Assembly (NCBI GenBank): GCA_031550975.1
Contig: JAVBOC010000003.1
Coordinates: forward strand, 1-64,000
DNA: 64,000 bases
DNA from: UBA947 sp031550975
GTDB lineage: Bacteria > Cyanobacteriota > Vampirovibrionia > Gastranaerophilales > Gastranaerophilaceae
Direction of reading: 5' to 3'
Shown here: in pieces, positions 51,362 to 58,993 of the stretch
Numbering within the stretch: position 1 is the first letter of the stretch
Layout: the number at the start of each line of letters is the position of its first letter
The notes under the pieces: model-generated
The model's input: the letters and a program-made list of their open reading frames with translations, nothing else
Database searches by the model: none
What the model was told of the DNA's origin: nothing
Program-made: the position numbers and the translations under genes

Positions 51362-52699
51362 TTAGTCTTTTAAGAAGGATTCGTAGTTTCTTGCCAACAA
51401 GTGAGTTCTAACCTGATTGATTAAATCAAGCGCGACCCCAACCATAATGATTAGAGATGACGCCCCGATACCTTGAATAGTATGGATATTTGTCAAATAA
51501 GTTGCGGCGTTAGGGATTAGCGCAATTATGCCAAGCCCGAGAGCGCCGATGAAAGTTGTCTTTGTTAATATCTTATCAAGAGCATCCGCAGTCGGTTTAC
51601 CAGGTTTGATACCCGGAATTGATGAACCGTGTTTTTTCAGGTTATCTGCGATATCTTTCGGGTTCATGTTAGGCATGATTGATGCGTAGAAGAAAGTTAA
51701 CCCGACAATCAATAAGAAATACAATACATAATACACGGGTCCGCCCGGATTAAGAATTTGATTCAAATGAACAACGATGTTTTTAACAGCAGTTGAGCCA
51801 AAGTTTGCTTGCCCGATTACGCTCAACACAGTTGATGGGAAAAGCAAAATCGCCATCGAGAAGATAATTGGCATAACCCCGCCCGGATTGAGCTTAAACG
51901 GTATATAAGAGTTCATTCCGCCGTAAACTTTGTTTCCAATTTGGCGTTTTGGATTAACAATAATAACTTTTCTGATTGCTTCTTGCATAACTACAATCGC
52001 AACCATTGTGGCAAAAAATATGCCTAATAATACGACCAAGCCAAGCTGCATTTGCGGGTTGTTGGTTACAATTTGAGCAGTTTTGCCTGCATAAACAGGG
52101 ATTCCTGAGAGAATACCCACAAAGATTATTAACGAACCGCCGTTACCGATTCCTTTTTCTGTAATAAGTTCTGAAATCCACATTACAAGCACAGAACCGG
52201 CTGTTAATACAGCAACAGAGCTTATCATAAACATTCCGTGATTTACGCCAGGCATAATTGCTTGTGGCAAGTGGCGCATAAATAGCATAAATACTATACC
52301 CTGGAACATTGCCAAGATTACAGTAAATACCCTTGTATACTGGGATAATTTCCTTCTGCCCGCTTCACCTTCTTCTTTCTGGAGTTTTTCCAGTGAAGGA
52401 ATTACAACAGAAACTAATTGAATGATAATGGATGCTGTGATGAAAGGCCCAATCCCAAGAGCAAAGATGGAAACTCTACCCAAAGCGCCGCCTGAAAATA
52501 AGTCCAAAAATCCGATTATGTTGTTTCCGCCCGCAAGAGTCGCAAACGCATCAGCGTTGATACCGTATAAAGGCAGCTGAGCACCTAATCTAAACGCACA
52601 TATCATCAATAATGTGAATATAATTTTTTGTTTTAACCCTGAAGCTTTCCACATTGACATTAAATCATCAGTGGTCGGCATTTTTATCCCCTGTGCCAT
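51362..52699 (-). CDS. secY: Protein translocase subunit SecY
   Basis: SecY is the channel of the Sec translocon. The 445-residue protein has ten membrane helices and family landmarks: ALGIGPFITASIIIQLV (helix 2 region), GEAGRRKLSQYTRVFTV, GIGNGGSLIIFVGI and a C-terminal VRTHLLARNYESFLK. It ends the operon rpsE-rpmD-rplO-secY; adk, map and infA, which often follow, are absent, and a terminator lies immediately downstream. Confidence 0.97.
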   Translation of the reverse strand: MAQGIKMPTTDDLMSMWKASGLKQKIIFTLLMICAFRLGAQLPLYGINADAFATLAGGNNIIGFLDLFSGGALGRVSIFALGIGPFITASIIIQLVSVVIPSLEKLQKEEGEAGRRKLSQYTRVFTVILAMFQGIVFMLFMRHLPQAIMPGVNHGMFMISSVAVLTAGSVLVMWISELITEKGIGNGGSLIIFVGILSGIPVYAGKTAQIVTNNPQMQLGLVVLLGIFFATMVAIVVMQEAIRKVIIVNPKRQIGNKVYGGMNSYIPFKLNPGGVMPIIFSMAILLFPSTVLSVIGQANFGSTAVKNIVVHLNQILNPGGPVYYVLYFLLIVGLTFFYASIMPNMNPKDIADNLKKHGSSIPGIKPGKPTADALDKILTKTTFIGALGLGIIALIPNAATYLTNIHTIQGIGASSLIIMVGVALDLINQVRTHLLARNYESFLKD

Positions 52700-52764
52700 A
52701 TGTTTTCCTTTATTCTATTAAAAGTGACTAGGCAACTTTTGTCACCTAGTCATTTTAAACTATT

Positions 52765-53211
52765 TTAAACTAATTCTACTGTTCCGCCTGCAGCTTCAAT
52801 TTTTGCTTTAGCTGATGGGCTTACGTAGCTTGCTTTTACTTTGAAATCTTTTTTTATTTCGCCGTTACCAAGCACTCTTAAACCAACGGTTGAAGGGTGT
52901 GCTCTGCCTGCTTCTTTAAGAGTCTCAAGAGAAATCTCTTTTAATCTTAATTCATTAATTCTGCCAACGTTGATTTCAGCAAAGTTTAATGCGTGAATGT
53001 TTTTGAAGCCTTTCAATTTAGGCATTTGTCTGTAACCAGGCATTTGTCCACCTTCAAAACCTCTTCTTGCAGATTGGCCTGAACGTTGTCCTTCACCATT
53101 GTGTCCGCGGCAAGAAGTCTTACCGTGTCCTGATGAACGTCCTCTGCCAACACGTTTAGTTTTGTGTGTTGAACCTTCTGCTGGTCTTAAATCATCTAAT
53201 GTTATCGCCAT
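52765..53211 (-). CDS. rplO: 50S ribosomal protein L15
   Basis: 148 residues with the L15 N-terminal Gly/Arg/His-rich segment (RVGRGRSSGHGKTSCRGHNG) and the conserved GFEGGQMPGYRQMPKLKGF. It lies between rpmD and secY as in the spc operon. Normal length. Confidence 0.97.
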   Translation of the reverse strand: MAITLDDLRPAEGSTHKTKRVGRGRSSGHGKTSCRGHNGEGQRSGQSARRGFEGGQMPGYRQMPKLKGFKNIHALNFAEINVGRINELRLKEISLETLKEAGRAHPSTVGLRVLGNGEIKKDFKVKASYVSPSAKAKIEAAGGTVELV

Positions 53212-53224
53212 AATTCTATTTCCT

Positions 53225-53467
53225 TTATTCTACAATTTGTACTAAGTGTGAAACTTTGTTCACCATACCAAGAATTGTCGCGCTGTCATAGTGCTCAACA
53301 ATCTGATCTTTTTTGCTTAAGCCAAGACCTGCAACAGTTCTGCGTTGGGTCTCAGATGAGCCGATTAAACTTCTAACGAGCTTAATTTTGATTTGTTTTT
53401 TTTCAGTATCTTTGCCAACTTTTGTTTGACTCTTAGATGCTGAGTTATTGCTTTCTGTTTTTGCCAT
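53225..53467 (-). CDS. rpmD: 50S ribosomal protein L30
   Basis: 80 residues: a 25-residue Ser/Lys-rich N-terminal extension and then the L30 core IKIKLVRSLIGSSETQRRTV and AGLGLSKKDQIV. L30 is usually about 60 residues, so the extension is unusual, as is the much longer one on the neighbouring S5. 11 bp downstream of rpsE. Confidence 0.95.
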   Translation of the reverse strand: MAKTESNNSASKSQTKVGKDTEKKQIKIKLVRSLIGSSETQRRTVAGLGLSKKDQIVEHYDSATILGMVNKVSHLVQIVE

Positions 53468-53478
53468 TGTTATTTCCT

Positions 53479-54222
53479 CTAGTTAAGTAATTCTGCCATT
53501 GTCAAACCGCGTTTTTTAGCTACTTCGCTAAACGGTGTAAGAGCTTTCAACGCTTCAAGAGTTGCGTTTCCAGCGTTAAGCGGTGATTTTGAACCAAGTG
53601 ATTTTGCCAAGATATTTTCAATACCTGCAAGTTCAAGTACCAAACGAACCGCGCCACCTGCGATAATCCCTGTACCTTGTGAAGCCGGTCTTAATACAAC
53701 CGAACCAGCACCAGAACGTCCTGTGATCGGGTGTGGGATAGTTGTTTTAAAGATTGGCACTGTGATAAGGTTTTTGCGTCCGTCAGCGATTGCTTTTTGG
53801 ATAGCTACGATAACTTCAGCAGCTTTCGCGCAACCGATACCAACTTGGCCTTTTTTGTTACCGACGATAACGATAGCTCTGAAGCTAAGTTTCTTACCAC
53901 CTTTAACAACCTTTGTTACACGGCTGATTTGAACTACACGTTCAATCCATTCTGAAACAGGTTTTTCTTCATCGCGCTCACGTGGTTTTCTTTCGCCGCG
54001 TGGACGTCTGCCGCGTTTGTCAGCAGGAAGAACTTCAACTGTTTCTTCAGCTTCTTCAGCTACTGCTTCAATGATTTCTTCAGCAGCTTCAAGCTCATCT
54101 TCGATTTCTTGAGCAACTTCAGCCGATACCGGTGCTTCCGGTTTTTCAGCGGCTAAAACTTTCTCAGCTTCTTCTTCCGTTGCTTGAATTTCTAATTCAT
54201 CTTTGTTTTCTTCTAAACTCAT
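53479..54222 (-). CDS. rpsE: 30S ribosomal protein S5 with a long acidic N-terminal extension
   Basis: The S5 core (about residues 90-247) shows WIERVVQISRVTKVVKGG, VGNKKGQVGIGCAKAAEV, PHPITGRSGAGSVVLRPA and the C-terminal SLGSKSPLNAGNATLEAL. About 85 extra residues precede it: roughly 65 that are Glu/Ala-rich, then a basic RGRRPRGERKPRERDE patch. Typical S5 is about 166 residues. It is the first gene of the operon; rplR, normally just upstream, is missing and small unknown genes stand there instead. Confidence 0.96.
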   Translation of the reverse strand: MSLEENKDELEIQATEEEAEKVLAAEKPEAPVSAEVAQEIEDELEAAEEIIEAVAEEAEETVEVLPADKRGRRPRGERKPRERDEEKPVSEWIERVVQISRVTKVVKGGKKLSFRAIVIVGNKKGQVGIGCAKAAEVIVAIQKAIADGRKNLITVPIFKTTIPHPITGRSGAGSVVLRPASQGTGIIAGGAVRLVLELAGIENILAKSLGSKSPLNAGNATLEALKALTPFSEVAKKRGLTMAELLN

Positions 54223-54290
54223 TGGTTTACCTTTCGTATCTTATACATTTACATTTTACTTATGTCACGAATACATAAAATCGAAGCCGT

Positions 54291-54416
54291 CTAAATCGTT
54301 GCTCCATAGCGGACGCCCCCAATTTTTCGGCGGTTTTTAAAGTGTATTCGGGTTAGTGAATCTTCTGACTTAATTAATTTATCACATAAAGCTTCAATGT
54401 CAAGCGGGACAATCAT
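54291..54416 (-). CDS. Possible 41-residue small ORF coupled to the upstream gene
   Basis: ATG at 54416 overlaps the preceding stop in an ATGA arrangement. The frame runs 41 codons (begins MIVPLDIEALCDKLI, ends RRKIGGVRYGATI) to TAG at 54293-54291. It resembles nothing I know; it may be a real short peptide, a remnant, or chance. Confidence 0.3.
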   Translation of the reverse strand: MIVPLDIEALCDKLIKSEDSLTRIHFKNRRKIGGVRYGATI

Positions 54417-54961
54417 AGAATATCTAACTCTCCGTGTAGAAATTTTCTTTTCCAAGTTTGGAACGGTATTTCTTGCATTTCGCTATTAACAAATGCATCG
54501 GCTTCCAGTTCGTTATATTTATTCAAATTTCTTATCCAAAATCCGCATTTCTCTTGCCATTCAAGAGAATGAGATTTCATAAATGACTCTTTTAGTATGT
54601 CCAATTCCATCAACGAAGTTAAATATTTCCCCTTAAGATTATCGAATGCCCCTGTTATTCCGATAAGTTTTGAATATCTTCCTATATTTGGTAAACTTCT
54701 GCCGATACGGCGCTCAAAATTATCCAGAGAGTAATTAATGGAATATCTTTTGTTTCGACTTTGGTGAAAAGAGGTATTTATTTTATAACTGGCAATAGAA
54801 TCTACGAAAAGAGTGTTTAAAGAGGACTTTCTTTTAATTGTGCCCATAGCTAAATCTTTTCCGAAATCAGACAAAAAATCAAAAGGCACATCTTTTGCCA
54901 CCCATAATTTCTGAAACGAAGGCTGTTTATAGTTGTTATTATTGTTAAAACTAACTCGCAT
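54413..54961 (-). CDS. Unknown 182-residue protein with MR-leader
   Basis: Function unknown. The N-terminus MRVSFNNNNNYKQPSFQKLW belongs to the MR[IV]...NN...F group. The remainder is soluble, helical and rich in Phe, Asn, Lys and Ser. There is no good Shine-Dalgarno. Upstream, TAGCAAA (54996-54990) and TTTTCAGGCATTTT match the box before the genes at 23808, 33648 and 57655, but only 35 bp from the start. It sits between the phosphohexomutase and the rpsE operon, at the place where rplR would normally be. Confidence 0.6.
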   Translation of the reverse strand: MRVSFNNNNNYKQPSFQKLWVAKDVPFDFLSDFGKDLAMGTIKRKSSLNTLFVDSIASYKINTSFHQSRNKRYSINYSLDNFERRIGRSLPNIGRYSKLIGITGAFDNLKGKYLTSLMELDILKESFMKSHSLEWQEKCGFWIRNLNKYNELEADAFVNSEMQEIPFQTWKRKFLHGELDIL

Positions 54962-54993
54962 ATTAGTTGAAAATGCCTGAAAATAAAAATTTG

Positions 54994-56430
54994 CTAGTTA
55001 GGCATTGAATCCTTAATTAATTGTACCATTGTTTCGTGGAAACACTTGCAATCAGCCTCGGTTTGAGCTTCAAATCGAAGGGTGAAAACAGGTTCCGTGT
55101 TGCTTTGGCGAATCAGTGCAAAACCGCCCGGGAAACCAATTCGCATACCATCAAGTGTATTAATTTCTTTTATGGGTTTGCCAAAAATTTCAGGCTGTTC
55201 TTTAATAGTCGCCGCAATTTTTTCCAAAGTTGATTTTTTATGCTCATTCGGGCAATGATAGCGTTCCTCAGAGGAGAAAGATTTGCCTTCAAATGGTGCC
55301 AGAATGTCTTCAATTTTGAAATTTGGATTCTTCGACTTGTTTTTAGCGATGATTTCAATTAATCTGCAGCCTGCATAAATCGCGTCATCAAACCCGTAAT
55401 ATCTGTCTTTAAAGAAAGTGTGGCCGCTCATTTCGCCGCCAAAAACTGCTTTAGTTTCTTTCATTTTAGCTTTAATGTAACCGTGGCCGGTTTTAGCCAT
55501 AACGGCGCACCCGCCTTCTTTGTCAATCGTGTCAAAAACCGCTTGGGAACATTTGACTTCAGCCACAATATTTGCTGGCGACTGGCTTTTTTCGGTTTCC
55601 AAAATATTCAGCGCGTAAATTAATAGGAGCATATCGCCTGGGATGTATTTGCCTCTGCTGTCGATTGCGCCAATTCTGTCGCTGTCCCCGTCAAAAGCTA
55701 TTCCAATGTCAGCTTTTTCGCTCTTAACGGTCTTTTTTATTGTGTCCAAAGTACTTTCTTCGCTGGGGTTCGGGTGATGGTTCGGGAATGTTCCGTCAGG
55801 TTCAGAGAAAAGCTCAACGACTTCGCAGCCTAACGCTTCGTAAACCTGTGGCCCAATGACTCCGCCTGTAGCGTTTGCGCTATCAACAACTACTTTTATG
55901 CCTTTGCCGATTTCGCCAAAAGTTTCTTTCATTTGTTTTAAATAAACGGGTAAAATATCGTATTCAGTAATCGCACCGTGTGCCACTACAACATTTTCTT
56001 GTTCAAAATCAGCGAAGGTTAGTTCTTTGACTTCCACAATCTGCGCTTCATTTAGCGTAGTTTTGCCATAAGTCATCTTCATGCCGTTGTATTCAGACGG
56101 ATTGTGGCTTGCGGTAATAATTACGGCCGAAATAACCTCATCCATCGTAACTTCAGAATAATACCCAATAGGTGTCGGAGCTAATCCTAAATTAATTACG
56201 CTTGCGCCGGTCGAAGTAATACCTTCATTTAAAGCATCGCGCAAAGATGGCGAATGAGTTCGTGCGTCAATTGTAACAGTAAGTTTCATTTCTTGTGCGC
56301 ATTTGCCGGATTGTTTTTCAAGCCACTTCACAAAAGCACGTCCGGTGTGATAAAACAGTTCTTCTGTAATATCGTCTCCGTAGATCCCTCTAATATCATT
56401 TTTCCCAAAAGCATGTTCGTATTTTTTCAT
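54994..56430 (-). CDS. Phosphomannomutase/phosphoglucomutase (alpha-D-phosphohexomutase)
   Basis: A 478-residue mutase interconverting hexose 1- and 6-phosphates, feeding sugar-nucleotide and polysaccharide synthesis. The catalytic phosphoserine loop is ITASHNPSEYNGMK (about 106-119), the metal loop AFDGDSDRIG (about 246-255), the sugar loop GGEMSGHTFF, and the phosphate-binding end is RQSNTEPVFTLRFEA. Which hexose it prefers (ManB, Pgm or AlgC type) cannot be decided. TAACAT lies 6 nt before the ATG and there is no Shine-Dalgarno. It is divergent from a permease gene, 14 bp apart. Confidence 0.9.
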   Translation of the reverse strand: MKKYEHAFGKNDIRGIYGDDITEELFYHTGRAFVKWLEKQSGKCAQEMKLTVTIDARTHSPSLRDALNEGITSTGASVINLGLAPTPIGYYSEVTMDEVISAVIITASHNPSEYNGMKMTYGKTTLNEAQIVEVKELTFADFEQENVVVAHGAITEYDILPVYLKQMKETFGEIGKGIKVVVDSANATGGVIGPQVYEALGCEVVELFSEPDGTFPNHHPNPSEESTLDTIKKTVKSEKADIGIAFDGDSDRIGAIDSRGKYIPGDMLLLIYALNILETEKSQSPANIVAEVKCSQAVFDTIDKEGGCAVMAKTGHGYIKAKMKETKAVFGGEMSGHTFFKDRYYGFDDAIYAGCRLIEIIAKNKSKNPNFKIEDILAPFEGKSFSSEERYHCPNEHKKSTLEKIAATIKEQPEIFGKPIKEINTLDGMRIGFPGGFALIRQSNTEPVFTLRFEAQTEADCKCFHETMVQLIKDSMPN

Positions 56431-56444
56431 ATTATAATGTTAAC
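56431..56444. promoter_or_regulatory. 14-bp divergent promoter between phosphohexomutase and permease genes
   Basis: On + TATAAT (56433-56438), 6 nt, ATG. On - TAACAT, 6 nt, ATG. It matches 12 of 14 positions of the dnaX/ldcA spacer read on the opposite strand. Confidence 0.6.
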
Positions 56445-57317
56445 ATGAACAAAATATTTAATGAGCAAAAATCAGCCGCGTGGCTTTTTATAGCACCAGC
56501 GATAGTCGGAACACTTGTGTTCATTATTATTCCGGTGATTTGTTCTTTTGGATTGAGTTTTACAAAGTGGGATTTACTTAACCCGATTCAGTTTGTGGGG
56601 CTAGCTAATTATAAAACGATTTTTTCTGAGCCTTTGTTCTTTAAAATCCTTTTAAATACAGTGATTTTTGCGCTATCAACATCGGTTTTTGGGGTAATTA
56701 TCCCGCTGATTCTTGCAACTATTCTTAACTCGAAAATTCGCGGCTCAGAGTTCTATAAAACAGCTTATTTTTTGCCGTTTATAACACCAATGTTGGTTGT
56801 CGGAGTGGTTTGGGAATGGATTTTTGACCCGAATATCGGGGTGCTTAATAAAGTCCTTCACTTGAATATAAACTGGCTTTACGACCCGAACTGGGCATTA
56901 CCGGCGCTGATTATCGTGTCTGTTTGGAAATTAATCGGCTATAATATGGTGATTTTCTTGTCCTCACTCTCATCAATAAGCAACTCTAATTTCGAGGCCG
57001 CAAAAATCGACGGGGCTAATGAGCTTCAAACTTTTTGGCATGTGACTGTTCCGCTGCTATCTCCTGCGATATTTTTTGTTGTAATAATTACTGCAATTTC
57101 ATCATTCCAGACCTTTGATTTAATCTATTTAATGACCCAAGGCGGCCCGCTGGATAGCACAAACGTACTTGTTTACGCGATTTACAAGAACGCGTTTGAA
57201 TTCTTCAACATAGGTAAAGCAAGCGCAATCGCATACGTTTTGTTTGTAATAATCCTCGTCTTAACCCTTGTCCAATGGAGTCTTCGCAAAAAACTTGTCT
57301 ACAGTGAGTCAGACTAG
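56445..57317 (+). CDS. Sugar ABC transporter permease, MalF/UgpA type
   Basis: A 290-residue CUT1 permease with six membrane helices and the EAA loop FEAAKIDGANELQTFWHVTV (about 184-203), then LMTQGGPLDSTNVLVYAIYK. It is a homologue of the 13397-14269 gene but stands alone: no MalG-type partner, binding protein or ATPase is next to it. It must use components encoded elsewhere. It probably has a leaderless mRNA from the 14-bp divergent promoter. Its stop overlaps that of the interrupted gene downstream. Confidence 0.88.
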   Translation: MNKIFNEQKSAAWLFIAPAIVGTLVFIIIPVICSFGLSFTKWDLLNPIQFVGLANYKTIFSEPLFFKILLNTVIFALSTSVFGVIIPLILATILNSKIRGSEFYKTAYFLPFITPMLVVGVVWEWIFDPNIGVLNKVLHLNINWLYDPNWALPALIIVSVWKLIGYNMVIFLSSLSSISNSNFEAAKIDGANELQTFWHVTVPLLSPAIFFVVIITAISSFQTFDLIYLMTQGGPLDSTNVLVYAIYKNAFEFFNIGKASAIAYVLFVIILVLTLVQWSLRKKLVYSESD

Positions 57318-57655
57318 ACCTTATTCAGCTGTATTGCTTGGCTGATAGCTTCCAGCGCAGCATGTGTGTGTTCAAAAGTATCGAAAAAAGTTGTATTGAA
57401 GTTGTCCGGTTTAGCAACTTTGTGCCAGTTTACGCCGGCATCAGCAGAATAATAACTTTGTCTTGTGCCTTTGTTAAATCTTACAATAGTAATTCCCTAG
57501 AGTTCTTTACCTTGAGTTTCAAGCTTTTTTAGAGCGCTCAAAAGATTTCCGTGAACCAGTCTATTGCCATCATTGCGAAATAATAGTTCACCTGCTGAAA
57601 GAGCGCCAAAATTCGTTCTGTTTTGGTTGTTTTGAGCGATTGGCTGAATTCTCAT
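57314..57655 (-). pseudogene. MR-leader small protein gene interrupted by an amber codon
   Basis: From ATG at 57655 (AAAGGAG 5 nt upstream; an ATG at 57658 is an alternative) the frame encodes MRIQPIAQNNQNRTNFGALS and runs 52 codons to TAG (57499-57497). It then continues open for 60 more codons (GITIVRFNKGTRQSYY...) to TAG at 57316-57314. The frame, composition and length (113 codons) match the other small leader proteins, so a single substitution, sequencing error or readthrough explains it. The last stop overlaps the permease stop by 3 bp. It has the same upstream box as the gene at 23808. Confidence 0.65.
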
Positions 57656-57680
57656 CATTACTCCTTTAATTTTCACGACA

Positions 57681-57713
57681 AGAGTACAAAACCGCTAAAA
57701 ATAAAATTTGCTA
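57681..57713 (-). promoter_or_regulatory. TAGCAAA box and TACTCT -10 upstream of the interrupted gene
   Basis: TAGCAAA (57713-57707), TTTTTAGCGGTTTTG and TACTCT (57686-57681) in gene orientation. It shares the 13-mer TTTTGTACTCTTG with the region before 23808. Confidence 0.6.
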
Positions 57714-57715
57714 GT

Positions 57716-58993
57716 TTATTTAGCTGTATTAAAATATTCGTTAAAAATCTTCATACTGCAGTATTTGCCGCACATTGTGCAAGGTTCCCCTTTGTTAATA
57801 ATGCTGTCAAATACACATTTGTCGAGCGAATAACGACGTTGGCCTTCCCAATCAAGGTTTTTGCGTGCTTCTGACATAAGTCTATCGCGCTCAATTGCGG
57901 CAGTGTTTCCGCGAGCTACATCTGCAGCATGGGCAGCGATTTTGCTTGCAATAATTCCTTCTCTAACCTGCGCCACATCAGGTAAACCCAAGTGTTCAGC
58001 CGGAGTAACATAGCATAAGAAATCCGCGCCATGCATTGCCGCAAGAGTTCCGCCGATTGCGCTTGTTATGTGGTCATAACCCGGTGCAATGTCAGTTACT
58101 AAAGGCCCTAAGACGTAAAGCGGAGCATAATCAGTCAAAACTTTAATGGTTTCAATCATCGACGGAATCTTGTTTAAAGGCACGTGTCCCGGGCCTTCAA
58201 CCATCGCTTGAACCCCAAAATCTTTTGCGCGTTTAACTAATTCGCCCAAAATCATGGTCTCAGCAACTTGAGCTCTATCCCCTGCGTCATGTCCACAGCC
58301 CGGGCGCAAGCCGTCACCTAAAGAAAGCGTACAGTCATATTCGCGCGCGATTTCGAGCAATTCATCATAATATTCATAAAGCGGATTTTCTTCCCCTGTC
58401 GCTTTGATTCTACACGCAAGCATTGAACCGCCGCGTGAAACGATATCAGTTACTCTGCCCTGTTTTTCAAGCTGGTCAACAACAAATTTTGTTACGCCGC
58501 AGTGAACAGTGATAAAATCCACACCATCCTGGCATTGTTTTTCGATATCTGAGAACAGTTTTTCTTTAGAAAGCTTTCCGACATCTTGAAAATCATCAAA
58601 AGCTTCTTTCCCTGCCTGATACATAGGAACAGTCCCTAAAGGAAGCTTTGTCGCTGCTAGGATAGCTTTACGCGTGCTGTCAATATCAGCACCGGTGGAC
58701 AAATCCATCAGAACATCTGCGCCTGTTGCTTCAATGATTTTAACCTTATCAAGTTCTGTTTGAAGATCAGAACGCTCCATAGAAGTTCCGATATTAGCGT
58801 TAATTTTAACGGTTAAACCTTCACCAACGCCGGTTGGGATAACGTCTTCGCGTCTATTGTTTTTCAATATAACAACACGTCCTGATGCGACCTTTTCTCG
58901 TAAGGCTTCCGGGCTTATCCCCTCTTTTTTAGCGATAAACTCCATTTGCTCAGTAATCTTACCCTTTTTTGCTTCAATAATTTGTGTTGTCAT
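57716..58993 (-). CDS. thiC: Phosphomethylpyrimidine (HMP-P) synthase ThiC, short form
   Basis: ThiC converts aminoimidazole ribotide to HMP-phosphate for thiamine synthesis, as a non-canonical radical-SAM enzyme. The 425-residue protein lacks the N-terminal domain of the roughly 600-residue proteobacterial form. It shows FITVHCGVTKFVVDQLEKQG, SRGGSMLACRI, LSLGDGLRPGCGHDAGDRAQ, VEGPGHVPLNKIP and a C-terminal cluster motif CTMCGKYC. The spacing of the last is Cx2Cx3C, one residue shorter than the textbook Cx2Cx4C; I believe this is usual for short ThiC but cannot check. Good AGGAGA ribosome site. No TPP riboswitch is visible in the 270 bp upstream. Confidence 0.94.
   Translation of the reverse strand: MTTQIIEAKKGKITEQMEFIAKKEGISPEALREKVASGRVVILKNNRREDVIPTGVGEGLTVKINANIGTSMERSDLQTELDKVKIIEATGADVLMDLSTGADIDSTRKAILAATKLPLGTVPMYQAGKEAFDDFQDVGKLSKEKLFSDIEKQCQDGVDFITVHCGVTKFVVDQLEKQGRVTDIVSRGGSMLACRIKATGEENPLYEYYDELLEIAREYDCTLSLGDGLRPGCGHDAGDRAQVAETMILGELVKRAKDFGVQAMVEGPGHVPLNKIPSMIETIKVLTDYAPLYVLGPLVTDIAPGYDHITSAIGGTLAAMHGADFLCYVTPAEHLGLPDVAQVREGIIASKIAAHAADVARGNTAAIERDRLMSEARKNLDWEGQRRYSLDKCVFDSIINKGEPCTMCGKYCSMKIFNEYFNTAK

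Noticed and set aside
57497..57499. TAG as a sense codon in this genome
   Set aside because: Several confident genes (for example the permease ending at 57317) end with TAG, so only a local event can explain the interrupted gene.
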